A DNA stretch of 64,000 nt from Vicia villosa (taxonomy: Eukaryota > Streptophyta > Magnoliopsida > Fabales > Fabaceae). The translations under genes were made by a program, and so were the position numbers. The notes under the pieces were generated by a model. It made no database searches. It was not told the origin of the DNA and saw only the letters and a list, made by a program, of their open reading frames with translations. The first letter of the stretch is position 1. Every line of letters starts with the position of its first letter. Below are positions 1-11,601 of the stretch, one piece after another. The stretch is taken from contig NC_081181.1 of assembly GCF_029867415.1 (NCBI RefSeq), positions 118,483,888 to 118,547,887 on the forward strand. Direction: 5' to 3'.

Positions 1-1305
1 CTATCTAAGGACGATATGGACGAAGAGAAATCCCTACAGGCTAGGGATGTGATGTGTAAATGGAGATCCAAACCCTACAAGTTAGAGGGTGCGCGGGAAT
101 AAGCATGGAGTGACCGTTCAGGACAGTCACTAGATTTCATAGCCATCGAGAGGCCAATCGAACGCATGCTAGTGAAGTTGTCCTTCGGGGAAGGACGCGT
201 CGTTGTGAAAACACACGGGTGTGAAAGAAAATCCCTATAGGCTAGGGAGTGCGTAGGTGTAGGCACGAGGTGACCGTTCGAGACAGTCACTAGATCGCAT
301 GGCCATCGAGAGGCCAATTGACGTGCGTTAATGGAAATGTCCTTCGTGGGAAGGACGCGTAGTTGTAAGAATACAAGGATATAAAAATAAAATCCCCACA
401 GGCTAGGGGATGCATAGATGGTGATGTCCTTCGTGGGAAAGACATGGTCTTTAGAAATTAGAGTCCCTACAGGCTAGGGACCACGTGGGGATACCTGCAA
501 AAATCGAAACGCATAGATATTCGAAGTATATAAATTGCAAACATATAAAGAGCACAGCAGCACAAAAGTCCTAGGTTCATAGGTTCGACGTAGCGGCTCT
601 TGGGAGCCAACCTTTTTATAGGGGGGTTCTAGAAGGTCTCATGGGGTCGTTCGTAGCCTCCGAGACTTTTTGTCTCTTCGGATTTTAGAACAACTCATTT
701 TATCCATGAGGTTCGAATTTTTGGGGTAGGTTCTCGGAGAGATCAGCCAAGTATCCAGTCCTGCCCTCAACAAAGTCAAGCCTCGTTTTGGACATTTCCG
801 AATACTCAACCCACTCCGAGTGGAGTTATCAGTGAGACTCGTAGGCGATTCATGTCCCCTTTTGATCTCAAAGTTAACTCCCACACTTAGGTTTAACAAC
901 GATCTTATATATCCCAGAAGATGCAATAGAAATAAAAATATTCACTTAAATAAATATTAAATTGCAGTGATGAAATTGCAGAGGAAAATAAATAAATAAA
1001 TAAAATTTAAATATTTGAACTAACCTCGAAATCCGGCTGCTTACGGTTTACAAAATGCAGTGCACATCCAATATTTAAATAAACAGTCATTATTTAAATA
1101 AACAGGTATTTATTAATTGATGTAAAAGGTGAAATTTTAAATAAATAAATTTTTTTTTAAATATTTACATATAAAGAAAAATAAACCCAAATTTTGGCTA
1201 ATTAGCCAAACCCTGAAAATTTCGCCAAAAACCTAAACCGTTTGCCACAAACCTAAACCTAAACCCTCTCAAGCCTTAGGAGCATAGTAATTCACTGTTA
1301 AGTTA
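1..1305 (-). mobile_element. Internal leader of non-coding Ogre-like element D (partial)
   Basis: This is the internal region just downstream of the PBS of a minus-strand element that continues past the left edge. Read on the minus strand it matches the leader of element B (about 39556-40854), so D and B belong to one family in opposite orientation. It contains no long coding frame; the short frames are fragments. It is rich in short fold-back motifs (for example GTCCTTC/GAAGGAC and TCCCTA/TAGGGA around a short loop) repeated with variations. A role in packaging or translation of the genomic RNA is possible but not shown. Confidence 0.75.
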
Positions 1306-1323
1306 TCCCCAGCAGAGTCGCCA
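1306..1323 (-). promoter_or_regulatory. Primer-binding site, tRNA-Arg type (element D)
   Basis: On the minus strand this reads TGGCGACTCTGCTGGGGA, two bases after the LTR end. It is complementary, with about one mismatch, to the 3' end of a plant tRNA-Arg including CCA. Ogre elements are known to use this primer. Confidence 0.85.
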
Positions 1324-1325
1324 GC

Positions 1326-4107
1326 TGTAGCAACCTGCCCTAAAAATTTAAATTTAGAGTCGCCACCTATTCTACCAAGGCGAATAGGAAACCTCGCGCA
1401 GTTAAGAGATCAGGGTAAGATACTATATTCAGGTCGAGGGAAGGTGCTAGGCACCCTCAACCCTTTCCTAAAGGCTAACATTTGAAAGATAAAGGTTTAT
1501 GGCAAGGTTTATAGCTAAGGCATTGAATAGGGGAAAAATTGAGATTTTAGGGAGGGGGACTCGCCTTGTTGCCAAGTGCCTACGTATCTCCTTAGGGAGA
1601 ATCAGAGTCAACGTAGTTCGGGAACAGGATTGTACGCCTTATAATTTGATTTGAATGGTTTGAAGTTGATTTGAAATTGTTTTTGAAATGCGAAGTTCGA
1701 AGGTATTTTGAATTACCTTATCGTAGTTCGAACATCGCAGAATTGAAGAGATGAAAATCCGTGGTTTGTGATTTGATGTATTTTAAGTGTTTTGGGCGTA
1801 CAACCCTGACTTAATATGGCACTATTAACCGCAACGATCAATAGATTCGATCGCCATAGTTAACAGATTAGTAAAGGATTGCTGGCAATTCTAATCGATT
1901 GATTCGATTATCACTTTTAGTAAATTGATGTATTTTAATTATTAATTTATCGTTACCCCTCATAACCGATAGTTTCGATTACAAATAATAACGAATTGAT
2001 AAGGGGAAATATGCTAATCATCATAACCAATAAGATGGTTAAAACCATTTAGCAAAATAAATTTATTTGAATTTTAATTTATAGGATTTGATTAATTAAA
2101 TTAATCGATTATTAACCATCGCGACCAATAGATTTAGTCGGAACGAATAATAAATTAAATCCTAATATCTTTGATACTTTGGGCAAATGGGATGGAGCAA
2201 ACCCTAATATCTTAATGTATTTATAAGGGTTTTTTATTATAATTAAAATTAATTAGATTAATTAATCGGGAAAATAGTCGAATAATCAGAATAATCGAGA
2301 GAATATAATTCCTAAAACCCAATATATACCTAATCCTAATTCGATATGCTAATCCTAATTTAAATAATTAATTAAATCATTATATATGTATATATTAATA
2401 TATTAAGATAACTAAACTATTAAATAATATATAACAACAAAAATAGAAGAAAACCTGGTGGTGAGATCCTGTGCAGCGCGCCTGGGGTGCTCCATAATGA
2501 TCTTGCGCTTCTAGCAACGTAGGATCAAGTTGGGGCATGCATCTGACGGTTGGATGTTGAAGGTGTGCCATGAGCCAGCGAAGCTGCGTGGTACTGGATC
2601 CATGCGCTTGTGTTTTATTAAAAAATTAAGGTTGGGAGCGGGAATCGAACCCCTCCCCTTGAGGTCGAAAGCTTTGTGACACATTGTTCTTCCACTAGAG
2701 CTCTTTTGATTCGCTGTTTGAACTCTACAACGTAAACAATATACTAAACGCATATGCATGATTATAATTTTAAAAAAAAGCTCAAAACGCGCCCAGCTGA
2801 ACAGGATAGTTCTTCTTCCTCGTGAATAAAACGCAGACTTATGGCAACACTTCCTTTGCGTAGCCATAGACCCCCCCAACCCCAAAACCTGCGAATATTC
2901 ACCAATAAATCCAAAATAATGACTTAAAATAACCATAACGGAATCCCTTAGCATGTCCATAGCATTATCTTGTTTTAATTTTACCCGATTCGCAAAACCC
3001 CAATTCGGAGCTTCACCAACCTAACAATGGTGGATCTTCATGCATACACCTAAACTTCAATTAAAGTACACGGAAACGTCGCAAACACTCTAACTAACAT
3101 AAAGATGCAATCAAAATTAGTTTACAGTGAATAATTCAACGAAAACGAAATTGAAAAAAACACCGTAAACTTTGAACATGGTACGTGATTTGCGATGAGC
3201 CACGATCAGGGAATGATTGGGATTCCTTCAAGATCGCTCCAGGAACGTGATTTGGTATCCAAAACGACTTGTACGTGTCTCCAATCTCAAAAACCAAAAT
3301 TGGTTTATTCTTGAGTTTTCTTGAATCTCTTTCACGATTTTCAGGGCTGCCCCCCCCCCCCCTTTGCAGTTGTTTCTCTGTTTTATATATCACTGAATTA
3401 GGTTAACAAAATTCTAGTCTATCAATTGTGATTGTCCTATTTTTGGGAAGATTTGATAGATTTCTTTGTATGAGAGATTTGGTATGATATTGGAGATCTT
3501 GCAAATAGGGTCCTTTTTTTTCCGTGAGTGAACACAGACTTCTAAAATTTGCCCAATTTGGTTTTTTTCCTTTTCTCTTTTATTTTTTTTATTTTTTTAT
3601 TTTACTAGCCTAATAATAACAATTAATACTAAGAAAAAATGCTAATTATATATTATTATTTACTAAAAGAAATCGAGTAAAAATAAAAAATAATGGTAAA
3701 TGACAATAATTAAAATTAATAACTATTCTATTCAAATTAACTAATAACCCTAATCAATAAATATTAACCTAAATAATAGTACTAATTCTAGATAATATTA
3801 ATAATAATATCACATAATATTAATATTAATATTAATAATAAAATTAATAATATTAAATACTAATAGTTAGAAGTAATAAAAATTACTAATAATAATCCAA
3901 AAAAATGCAAATGTTAGTAAAAGGAAAATAATATTAAAAAATGATGAAACCCTTGAAACACCTGTTAATCGCACCCCATTTATTTCTCAGGATATTTTAT
4001 AAGAGGGCGGGTTTGACAATAGGAATGTCAAACCCCATGACTCTTAATTTTGACCCTTGATGAATTAAAAGATATAGATCTTATCGGGCAAATTTTGGGG
4101 TATGACA
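1326..4107 (-). repeat. LTR of element D (Ogre-like)
   Basis: A 2,782 bp LTR on the minus strand, starting TGTCATACCC at 4107 and ending GCTACA at 1326. Its ends match LTRs A and B of element B clearly (same U3 start; same U5 block with GGGAAGGTG..AGGCACCCT and the TACGTAGGCACTTGGCAACAAGGCGAG region). The middle, including the tRNA-like part, differs. It lacks the MITE found in LTRs A/B. A PBS lies on its 3' side and a polypurine tract on its 5' side, so it is flanked by internal sequence on both sides. The interior is AT-rich and no gene is seen. Confidence 0.85.
2629..2711 (-). other. tRNA-like segment inside LTR of D
   Basis: On the minus strand there is an A-box-like GAGCTCTAGTGGAAGA followed about 45 bases later by GGGGTTCGATTCCC, a good match to the pol III B box GGTTCGANNCC with a partial T-stem. 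The acceptor stem is not intact, so this is not called a functional tRNA. It has the same orientation as the LTR, as do the tRNA-like parts of the other Ogre-like LTRs here. Confidence 0.5.
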
Positions 4108-4121
4108 GCTGCCCCTGTTCA
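4108..4121 (-). promoter_or_regulatory. Polypurine tract next to LTR of D
   Basis: The minus strand reads GAACAGGGGCAGC directly before the LTR start TGTCATACC. The same sequence precedes the 3' LTRs of B and G. It is the expected plus-strand primer for reverse transcription. Confidence 0.85.
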
Positions 4122-4975
4122 ATCTTCTTAAACCTGAAGAGTCAGATAGGCACGTCTGCCGATCGTGGTCTAAAGGTAGAAGATGATTGAACACTGAAAT
4201 GCCCTGAAATTTGCACTTATTGGGAATGATGTTCTGCGGGATATGGGCTTGAAGATTCCACCCAAGGTAAATACCATTTCGGCACATGAAGAAAATACCT
4301 TCTGGAAGGAACCAGATGCTTTGATTGTAGCATAGCCTAAAAAGGCAACCTGAATTTTATGCAATGTTATGATGCATGTAATGTATGATGCAGTGAGCTT
4401 CTCAAAAATAAATGAGAGCGATGTTTGTATATGCATAATGTATGAATGAGGTATGTTAATTGAATGATGCATGATTGTCAGTTGAAGTATGTTAGTAGTT
4501 CTGAAAAGAAAGATAGCACCTTTGGTTGTTATTGATGATGTTTTGGAGAATATCACTGCCGAGGGACTAACGTGATAAAATCCTTTGTAAAACCCTGTTT
4601 GCCTGAAAAAGCTCCTAGAAAGGATGAAATACGTCTTAAAGAAGACTGCCTGGAAAGGCTCCTACACCATTTGGGATCATTTGCCGTGCTTGTAGCAAAC
4701 TCACCTGCCCCATTTAGGATCATTTGCCGTGCTTGTAGCAAACTCACCTGCACCATTTAGGATCATTTGTCGTGCTTGTAGCAAACTCACCCGCACCATT
4801 TAGGATCATTTGCGAGGGTTATCGCAAATTCACCTGTACCATTAAGGTCATTTGCGAGGGTTGCCGCAAATTTACTTGCACCATTAGGGTCCTTCGCGAG
4901 GGTTATCGCAAATTTACCTGCACCAATAGGATCCTTCGCGAGGGTTATCGCAAATTTACCTGCACCAATAGGATC
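4122..4975 (-). repeat. 3' UTR of a D-family element with a 42-43 bp hairpin array
   Basis: The part next to the LTR (4122-4660) is homologous, in inverse orientation, to the 3' UTR of B (about 45200-45800). From 4680 to about 4960 lie seven tandem units of 42-43 bp. Early units carry TTTGC-N10-GCAAA, later ones TTTGCGA-GGGTTA-TCGCAAA. The region has no credible gene; the open frames across it on both strands only translate the repeat. Confidence 0.8.
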
Positions 4976-5064
4976 CAAGGCTGTTTTATCACCGTCTTCG
5001 AACATCCAAAGGCCAATGTGTTCTTGTATGCTACCAACCAAATCTAGTCTCGAGACAGTTTGGG
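4976..5064. other. Junction between D-family 3' UTR and truncated element X
   Basis: The minisatellite of D stops near 4975 and the exon of the antisense gene of X is open by 5065. Neither the 3' LTR of X nor the rest of the D internal region is present. No target duplication is seen, so a deletion or illegitimate recombination is likelier than a simple insertion. The exact breakpoint cannot be fixed by eye. Confidence 0.5.
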
Positions 5065-6988
5065 TTGGTTCAAATAAAACCCAAATGTTTGTACGATAAA
5101 AGGAACCATATGTGTTTCCACACCTTGTATTTATCTGAAGAAGAGTGTGAATCCAAAATCAACAAATATGTTGGCGTTGCCAATCTCTCTCCTATTTCCT
5201 TCGAACCTGCTTTTTATGCCACACCAAATTTTCACCAATGGTGGACGAGTTATTATACCACACAGATCTTTGATGCCGATAGTCTTACTCGAGAACTAAC
5301 TACAGCTTTTGCTGATGTGCAGGAGAATTTTCACAAAGGTACTTCGACTCATATTAAAGAAATCCAAGCCTTTCAAAAATTCTTTGAAACTATCTATAGG
5401 CCTGATGATCTTAGTCGGACCGTTTGTGAAGCTGCAGTCATTTTACGCGAAAAGTTTTCCGCTAAACTGGATAAGTTGAAATTGCCCCCGTCTGTTGGAC
5501 CAGAACTATGTTATGAAGTGGCTTTCAAACTTAATCCTCCAAGATTCCCTCCATTGCCAAGTGCTGATTTTGGTGTGGCCCTAAGCCCTCCTTTTCCAGA
5601 CTGGTTTGTGTGTGGAAACGCTTTAAAAATTCTTCAAGAAAGTACTAAAAAACGTGCCCAACGAGTGGTTCCGACTAAGCATACCCTGGATACTTTCAAA
5701 GGGCATCTTCATATAGATCTTGTTCATGTTCGTGTCTTGACTCCAATGCCTGAAGGTTTGGGCTCAGGCAATCTTTCGACTAACTTTTTCTTCTCTTTAA
5801 TGATATACTGATCCCAGCTTCAACTACAGCCGTTGCTCGAAAGAGAAAGATCAAAGAAGCTTCTGCACAGAAGGATTCTGAAGCGTCTAAGAGTGACAAG
5901 CCGAATGAGAGTGATTCTGTCACCACTGATAAGAGGCCCACGATACATATCCACTTTATATTCTAATCTTGTACAATCTATGAGTAGTACTTACTCTGCT
6001 TAATTCATTTTTTCCAGAGTTCGAAACCCCCGGTAGGTTCGAAGCGGAAAGTTTCTCCAACGGTTGTCTCAGATGATGGAGACAAATCTCCTCCCCGTAC
6101 TAGGCAAGGACATAAAAAGAGACAAAAAGCTGTTACCCCTTTGGGAAAAGAGAAAGGGTCAGGTTCCTCTAAAGTCGTTTCCTCTAGTGACAAGGCGTCT
6201 TCTAAAGAATCACCTTTAAAAACTGCCAGCAATGCTTTTGTTGTCGAAAGCCACAATTCGAGTCTAGACAATATTCCACCCAAGGTATTTGGGTTTCAAC
6301 CCGAAATCATCTTATAAATTTTAACTAAACGATCAAATTAACATCTTACCTTGTTATTGCAGGATGATACTGACACTGCTACTTCGGATCTTAAGGCTTT
6401 CGACCTTACCATTAATGTCAACAAACTCCAAGGTAATCATAACCTTTTCATTTTCATCAATAAACTCCTCAGAACTTTGTCACTATGATTAATTCTGGTT
6501 TGTTTAACGCAGATGTTTCTCAAAACAAAACTCATGTTCTCTCACCAGTTCTTGAAGATACTAGGCCTCTTGCCACCATCTTTCCTAATGCGCTAGTCGA
6601 AGAAAGCCATTCCACTGATGGATCTCCACCTACCCACCAAGGTAAAGACCTGGGAGAAGATCATCCATGCTCAGGTAGCGATAATGCGAATCAGCGACCA
6701 AATGGTAGTGAAGATACTGTATCTGGACAAGATGCCATGGAGGAAATTTCTAAACCAGATAAAAACAGTCCTCAAGAAACTTCAACCTTTGATACAAAAG
6801 TTGCTCCTGGGACAACTTCGACGCCTATCTCTGCGCAACTTACTCCTTCGGAACTGGAACAGCTTAAGCAAACTGACCCCCTCAGTTTCCTGAAAGCCAT
6901 GATGAATGTGAACACTACTTCGTCTTCTGCACTTGATGTCTCTTTACTTTATCTATCATATATTTCAATTATAAAGCCATTTTGGTAA
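5065..6988 (+). CDS. Antisense multi-exon gene (aORF) of Retand-type element X, 5'-truncated
   Basis: Function unknown. The gene lies downstream of INT and runs opposite to gag-pol; the two end tail to tail, 38 bp apart. The sequence supports five exons: 5065-5755 (first ATG 5110), 5830-5942, 6018-6284, 6363-6432 and 6513-6988. Introns 3 (6285-6362) and 4 (6433-6512) have GT..AG ends; intron 1 (5756-5829) has GT and an AG (alternative AG at 5817 also keeps frame). Intron 2 (5943-6017) has a good TTTTTTCCAG acceptor, but the donor reads AT where GT is expected. Introns are 74-80 bp and the phases fit, leaving about 540 codons. Exon 1 is globular with a Trp-rich stretch (HQWWTSYY); later exons are Lys/Ser/Glu-rich and look disordered. 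Antisense ORFs at this place are known in Retand/Grande-type Tat elements. The 5' end is probably lost at the junction. Confidence 0.65.
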
Positions 6989-7026
6989 TGGTTTGACCAT
7001 TTTGGCTTTCGTAGTACCTTGAATAT

Positions 7027-8670
7027 CTACGTTTTTGCAATCTTTACTTCGTACATGCTTGGTTTATATCTCTTCAGATATTTCCCGTTTACTCTTAAGA
7101 TCCTACGATCTTCTGCTAACTCTTCAATTTCGTAAGCATTATTCGAAAATACCTTTAAGATTCGAAAGGGTCCTTCCCAGTGTGGGGACCATTTACCAAG
7201 TGCCTGATTCTTTCGATCTATAGGTAAAATAACTTTCCAAACTAGGTCATTATTAATAAACGTTTTACCTTTCACCTTTTTGTTGTATGCTCTGGATACT
7301 CTTTCCTTTTGTCTTTTTATCATCTCCAACGCTCGAAGTCTATCTTCGTCCAGATCTACTAACTCATTCATCATTAACTCCCAGTATACGTTGGGAGGAA
7401 TATCTGCCTGTCTTTGTATCCTTACTGACTGCAGATATATCTCGATTGGGAGTACTGCGTCATGACCAAACGTCAGTTGGAAAGGCGTTGTATTTGTAGC
7501 TTCTTTTGGAGACGTTCGACAAGCCCAAAGTGCTTGGTCCAAAGTTTTATGCCAATTCTTGGGTTTCTTCCCCACATGTTTTTTGATAAGGCCAATTATT
7601 ATCTTGTTTGCAGCTTCAACTTGTCCATTTGCTTGAGCATAGTAAGATGTAGAAGTAAATAATTTGAAACCTGTTTCTTTGGCGAAGTCTTGCATTTTTC
7701 GCCCAGTAAAGACCGATCCTTGATCAGTAGTTATACTTTCTAGGATTCCAAATATGTATATAATATGTTTCTGAATAAACTCAATCACGGCCTCTTGATC
7801 CACATTCGCCAATGGTATTGCTTCGACCCATTTTGTGAAATAGTCTATTCCTACTAATATGTATCTTTGACCTTTAGATGACTTGGGGTGAATTTCTCCA
7901 ATCAAATCTAGTGCCCATCCCCTAAAAGGCCAAGGTTTTACTATTGTACTTAGTTCGTTTGCTGGGGCGTGTTGGATACCTGCATGTTCTTGACATTCTT
8001 GACACCCTTTCGCAAACTCTATGCAATCTTTTAACATGGAAGGCCAATACATTCCATAACGAAACATAAGCCATTTCATTTTGTGTCCTGCTTGATGTGC
8101 ACCACATGCTCCACTGTGTACATTCGAAAGAGCTAAATATGCTTCTGCTTCACCCAAGCATTTCAACAATACACCTTCAGGAGTTTTCTTAAACAATTCG
8201 TTTCCCATCAGGAAATATGACAAGGCTCTATACTTTACCTTCCTGTCTGTATCTGTCGAAGGATGTTTTAGATAGTTTATTATTGGACTCCTCCAATCTG
8301 TATCTGCCAATGAGTCTATGTTTAGTATTTCGAACTCTTCTTTGTTGGCGTAACCAAATTGCGAATTCTCCAGATCACTTGGGGAAAGTTTAGTAGACAT
8401 TGCTCTCCCTCTTACTTCAATTAATTCTTCTAACTTCTCTTTTGATACCTTGTACCCTGAAGCTAGCTGTGCCAAGTCATTTGCTTCTTGATTGTTGGTC
8501 CTTGAGACGTGTTTTAATTCCACATATTCAAATTTCTTGAGCAACCTATTTGCTATGACAAAGTACATGATCAAATTTTCTTTGATGCATTTGTTTTCCT
8601 TTGCCAATTGTTTAATGACCAATTCAGAGTCTCCTTTAATTTCGACTCTGGTTGCCCCCAATTCTAACAA
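7027..8670 (-). pseudogene. X pol: end of second RNase H plus integrase
   Basis: 547 residues, in the same frame as the RT part upstream. Residues 1-75 finish an archaeal-type RNase H (GDSELVIKQL at 13-22; EANDLAQLA near 62-70). The integrase follows: zinc-binding H185-X6-H192-X30-C223-X2-C226, then the DDE core with D255, D316 and E352, and a C-terminal domain with WKVILPI near 460. It would join cDNA to host DNA in the nucleus. All key residues are present, so this part alone looks functional; it is listed as broken because the frame is cut by stops at 8731, 8854 and 8929. It ends 38 bp from the end of the antisense gene. Confidence 0.85.
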
Positions 8671-8928
8671 AGCTTCAAGTCCATCTATTAATGCTTCGTA
8701 TTCAGCTTCGTTGTTGGAGCATAAAGGGCCTTAAATTTTATACTTAAGCTTTGTTGGAATTCCATCAGGGGAAATTATCAATATTCCAACTCCGGTTCCC
8801 TCTTTATGAGTCGAACCATCGAAATATAACTTCCAAGGCTTTAGATCCACATACTATTGATGACTCTCAACTACTGCATGGTCGACAATGAAATCTGACA
8901 CAATTTGACCTTTCATCGCCTTGAGAGG
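8671..8928 (-). pseudogene. X pol: N-terminal part of second RNase H, with stops
   Basis: This links the RT/RNase H frame to the integrase frame. The minus-strand translation keeps RNase H features ([16 protein letters not shown] start and NNEAEYEAL near the end), but has TAG at 8854-8856 and TAA at 8731-8733. TAG at 8929-8931 ends the RT part. All three are in the frame shared by RT and INT, so they are plain nonsense mutations in what was one polyprotein. Two RNase H domains in one pol is a Tat-lineage trait. Confidence 0.75.
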
Positions 8929-10377
8929 CTAAAATATCAGTGAATATTCAGTAAGGGCTAAAGCCCATTTACCAATTCGACTATGCAATATTGGCTTAGA
9001 TAACATATGCTTAATAACATCACAATGAGACGAAACATAAACATCAACTGGCTTTATATAATACTTAAGTTTGATACAAGAGAAATACAAGCAAAGGCAG
9101 AGTTTTTCTATCGCGGTATATCTAGTCTCTGCATCATTGAGTACTCTACTTAAGTAATAAATGGCTCTTTCGGTGCCATTTTCATCTTCTTGTGCCAACA
9201 TGCTGCCTATTGTTTTATCTGAAGATGAAATGTATAGGCACATGTGTTTCTTCCCATTTGGGGGAGATAGAATTGGTGGATGAGTCAAGTATTGCTTGAT
9301 TTTATCAAAAGCTTCTTGATGTTCAGCACGCCATTCAAATTTTCCCTGCTTAAGTCGTAGTAGAGGTGAGAAAGCTTGCGTGCGTCCACTCAAATTAGAG
9401 ATAAATCTCCTTAAGAAGTTTATCTTTCCCAATAACGATTGCAATTCTTTCTTCGTGGATGGAGACTTGGTTTCCATTATAGCTTTCGTCTTATTTTGGT
9501 TGATTTCTATCCTTTTCTTGTGGACTACGAAACCCAAGAAATCACCTGCCTGCACAAAGAAAGCACATTTGAGGGGATTCATCTTCAGGCCATGTTTTCT
9601 CATTCTTTCGAATGATTGGCCCAGATGATCGAGATGACTGATATCTGAGGTAGATTTTACTACAATGTCATCTATATATACTTGCATGAATGTTTCTATA
9701 AAGTCATGGAATATAGAATTCATTGCTCTTTGATAGGTTGCCCCGGCATTTTTTAAACCAAAAGGCATTACGATCCATTCGTAAGTGCCTATTGCCCCTG
9801 GGCAACGAAATGCCGTTTTTGATACATCATATTCTGCAATAAAGATCTGATTGTATCCAGAATATCCATCCAACATGCTCAAATACTCGAAGCCTGCGGC
9901 TGAGTCTACTAGCATTTCTGCCACAGGCATGGGATATTCGTCTTTAGGAGTGGCTGCATTGAGATCACTAAAATCTATGCATACTCTTAATGAACCATTC
10001 TTTTTAATTACAGGTACTATATTAGCAATCCATTCAACATACCTTGTAGTTTGGATGAACTTGCAACGTAGAAGCCTTTCGACCTCTGCTTTAATCTTTG
10101 AATGAATATCCGACGCGAATCTCCTGGGAGTCTGCTTTATAGGTTTCTTCCCTTCTTTTATTGGTAATTTTAGTTCGACCAAATCTCTTCCTAGCCCAGT
10201 CATCTCATCGTAATCCCAAGCAAAACGATCTTTGTTATCTTTTAACATTTTGATGACCGTCGCTTTTAGTGCTGGTTTTAGTTTCGCGCTGATGTACGTT
10301 ATCCTCTTTTGACCTTTGTCTCCAAGATTTACTTCTTCGAGTGGATCTTGGGCTAACATTTTTATGTTTGATGCCAT
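8929..10377 (-). pseudogene. X pol: reverse transcriptase and first RNase H
   Basis: 482 residues. The RT palm has Asp170 in MLDGYSGYNQ and the YIDD catalytic motif at 234-237; VMPFGLKNAGATYQRAM at 203-219 is typical Ty3/gypsy. A connection/RNase H domain follows (about 330-480). The frame ends at TAG 8929-8931 where RNase H should run on. It would copy the element RNA into cDNA inside virus-like particles. Reading upstream, the frame continues past the first Met to about 10510, where a frameshift separates it from PR. Confidence 0.85.
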
Positions 10378-10648
10378 TGGGTCCTTTTCGAATCCCAGAG
10401 GTTCTTCATCGTAAATTGCGTCTAACCTCTGACTCGATTCCTCTCTTATGATCTCTTCGACTTGAACCGGATCTCCAAAAGGACTTAGAACTCGTATGTA
10501 TCTCTGGATCTGTCACTTCTTTTTTGGTTAGAACTGTGTTAATCATTATATTTGATAATTCGGCTTCGAGAGCCGCCTTTCTTTTGTTCTCGGCTACGTA
10601 AGCCGAAATCTTTTCGAAGAAGGAGGACTCAGACATTATTAATGCCAT
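10378..10648 (-). pseudogene. X pol: PR-RT linker with two opposing frameshifts
   Basis: The minus-strand frame that ends at 10639 after PR, and the RT frame, are the same modulo 3. The stretch between about 10640 and 10510 reads sensibly only in another frame (an 80-codon frame at 10406-10648, Ala/Lys/Glu-rich start). Two indels of opposite sign would explain this. No conserved domain is recognised in the linker. Confidence 0.5.
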
Positions 10649-11577
10649 CGTCCCAGCCTATTGGCCGTATTGGTGGATAATTCTCCAATGGTGCTGTATC
10701 TGTTGGGCCATCCATGATCTCTCTGTCCCACTGGAATCCATTTAGTTTTATTAACTTGGTTAACTTCAGCCATATAGTAACTCTGATCCCCTTCGATATT
10801 CTCTACTATACCATCTTCTCTCCAAATGGTTACCCTCTGATGCATTGTTGAAGGCACATCTGCAACTCCATGGATCCACTCTCTCCCAAGCAAAAGGTTG
10901 TAGTTTGCTTTTGCTGGTATAACCATAAACATGGTTGGCCTCGTGACTGATCCCACGGTTAAATTCACCTGAACAACTCCTAGTGTTTGTCCTATCTTGC
11001 CTTTGTAGTTAGATAAAACCATGTTGTGTGGCCTTATATCAGTATCGAACATACCAATTCTTTTCAGCATGTATTGGGGCATTAGGTTCACTGCTGCCCC
11101 CGCATCGACTAGGACTTTATTAATGCCAACATTTTCAATTTTAGCCCTTATATAGAGTGGTTTCAAGTGATTTCGCATACCTTCATCGGGCCTTTCGAAG
11201 AAAGCATTCTGTTCTTCAACTGCACCATTATTCAGCACATAGTAACACACAGGTCTGTGTTTCGCCATTTCTTCGATATCAGCCTCTTCGCAGTCTTCAA
11301 CTTCAGTTTCCTGATTAAACTCATGAGGCAGCACAGACACAACGTTGCAGTTGAGGTTTATAGATGACACCCCATCAGAATCGAAATCATTTGTCATTCT
11401 ATCTTCTTCTTTCCAAGAACTGGAATGCATCTTTTCTTCTTCATCCAAGATCTTTTCGGCTTCGAATAGTCTGCGTTCCACTGGAGGTTTGTTTGATTTT
11501 TCCCCCTGATGTGGGACTTGGTTGCTACTAGACTCTCCAGCTTCTCTTGGCCTATATTCCCTTTGAGCTTTTTTCAT
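10639..11577 (-). pseudogene. X pol: aspartic protease region
   Basis: 312 residues. A retropepsin-like protease lies near residues 140-250: VLVDAGAAVNLMP puts the catalytic motif D-A-G-A at 158-161, and LLGREWIHG near 229-237 is the usual C-terminal block. It would cleave the Gag-Pol polyprotein. The N-terminal 130 residues are charged and acidic. Upstream it is separated from the preceding frame by a single in-frame TGA (11602-11604). The catalytic Asp dyad needs a dimer, as in all retropepsins. Confidence 0.75.
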
Positions 11578-11601
11578 TCTCTGGTGCCTCCTCCACTGGG
11601 A

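Noticed and set aside
2629..2711. Calling the LTR tRNA-like segments functional tRNA genes
   Set aside because: B boxes are good but acceptor and anticodon stems do not fold convincingly by eye; reported only as tRNA-like.
3351..3362. C homopolymer run inside a plus-strand context with an 85-codon frame (3136-3393)
   Set aside because: Lies within LTR C; frame is incidental and the run is simple slippage.
4553..5047. Frames on both strands with repeated Cys/Thr or Ala/Gly peptides
   Set aside because: Translations of the 42-43 bp minisatellite of element D.
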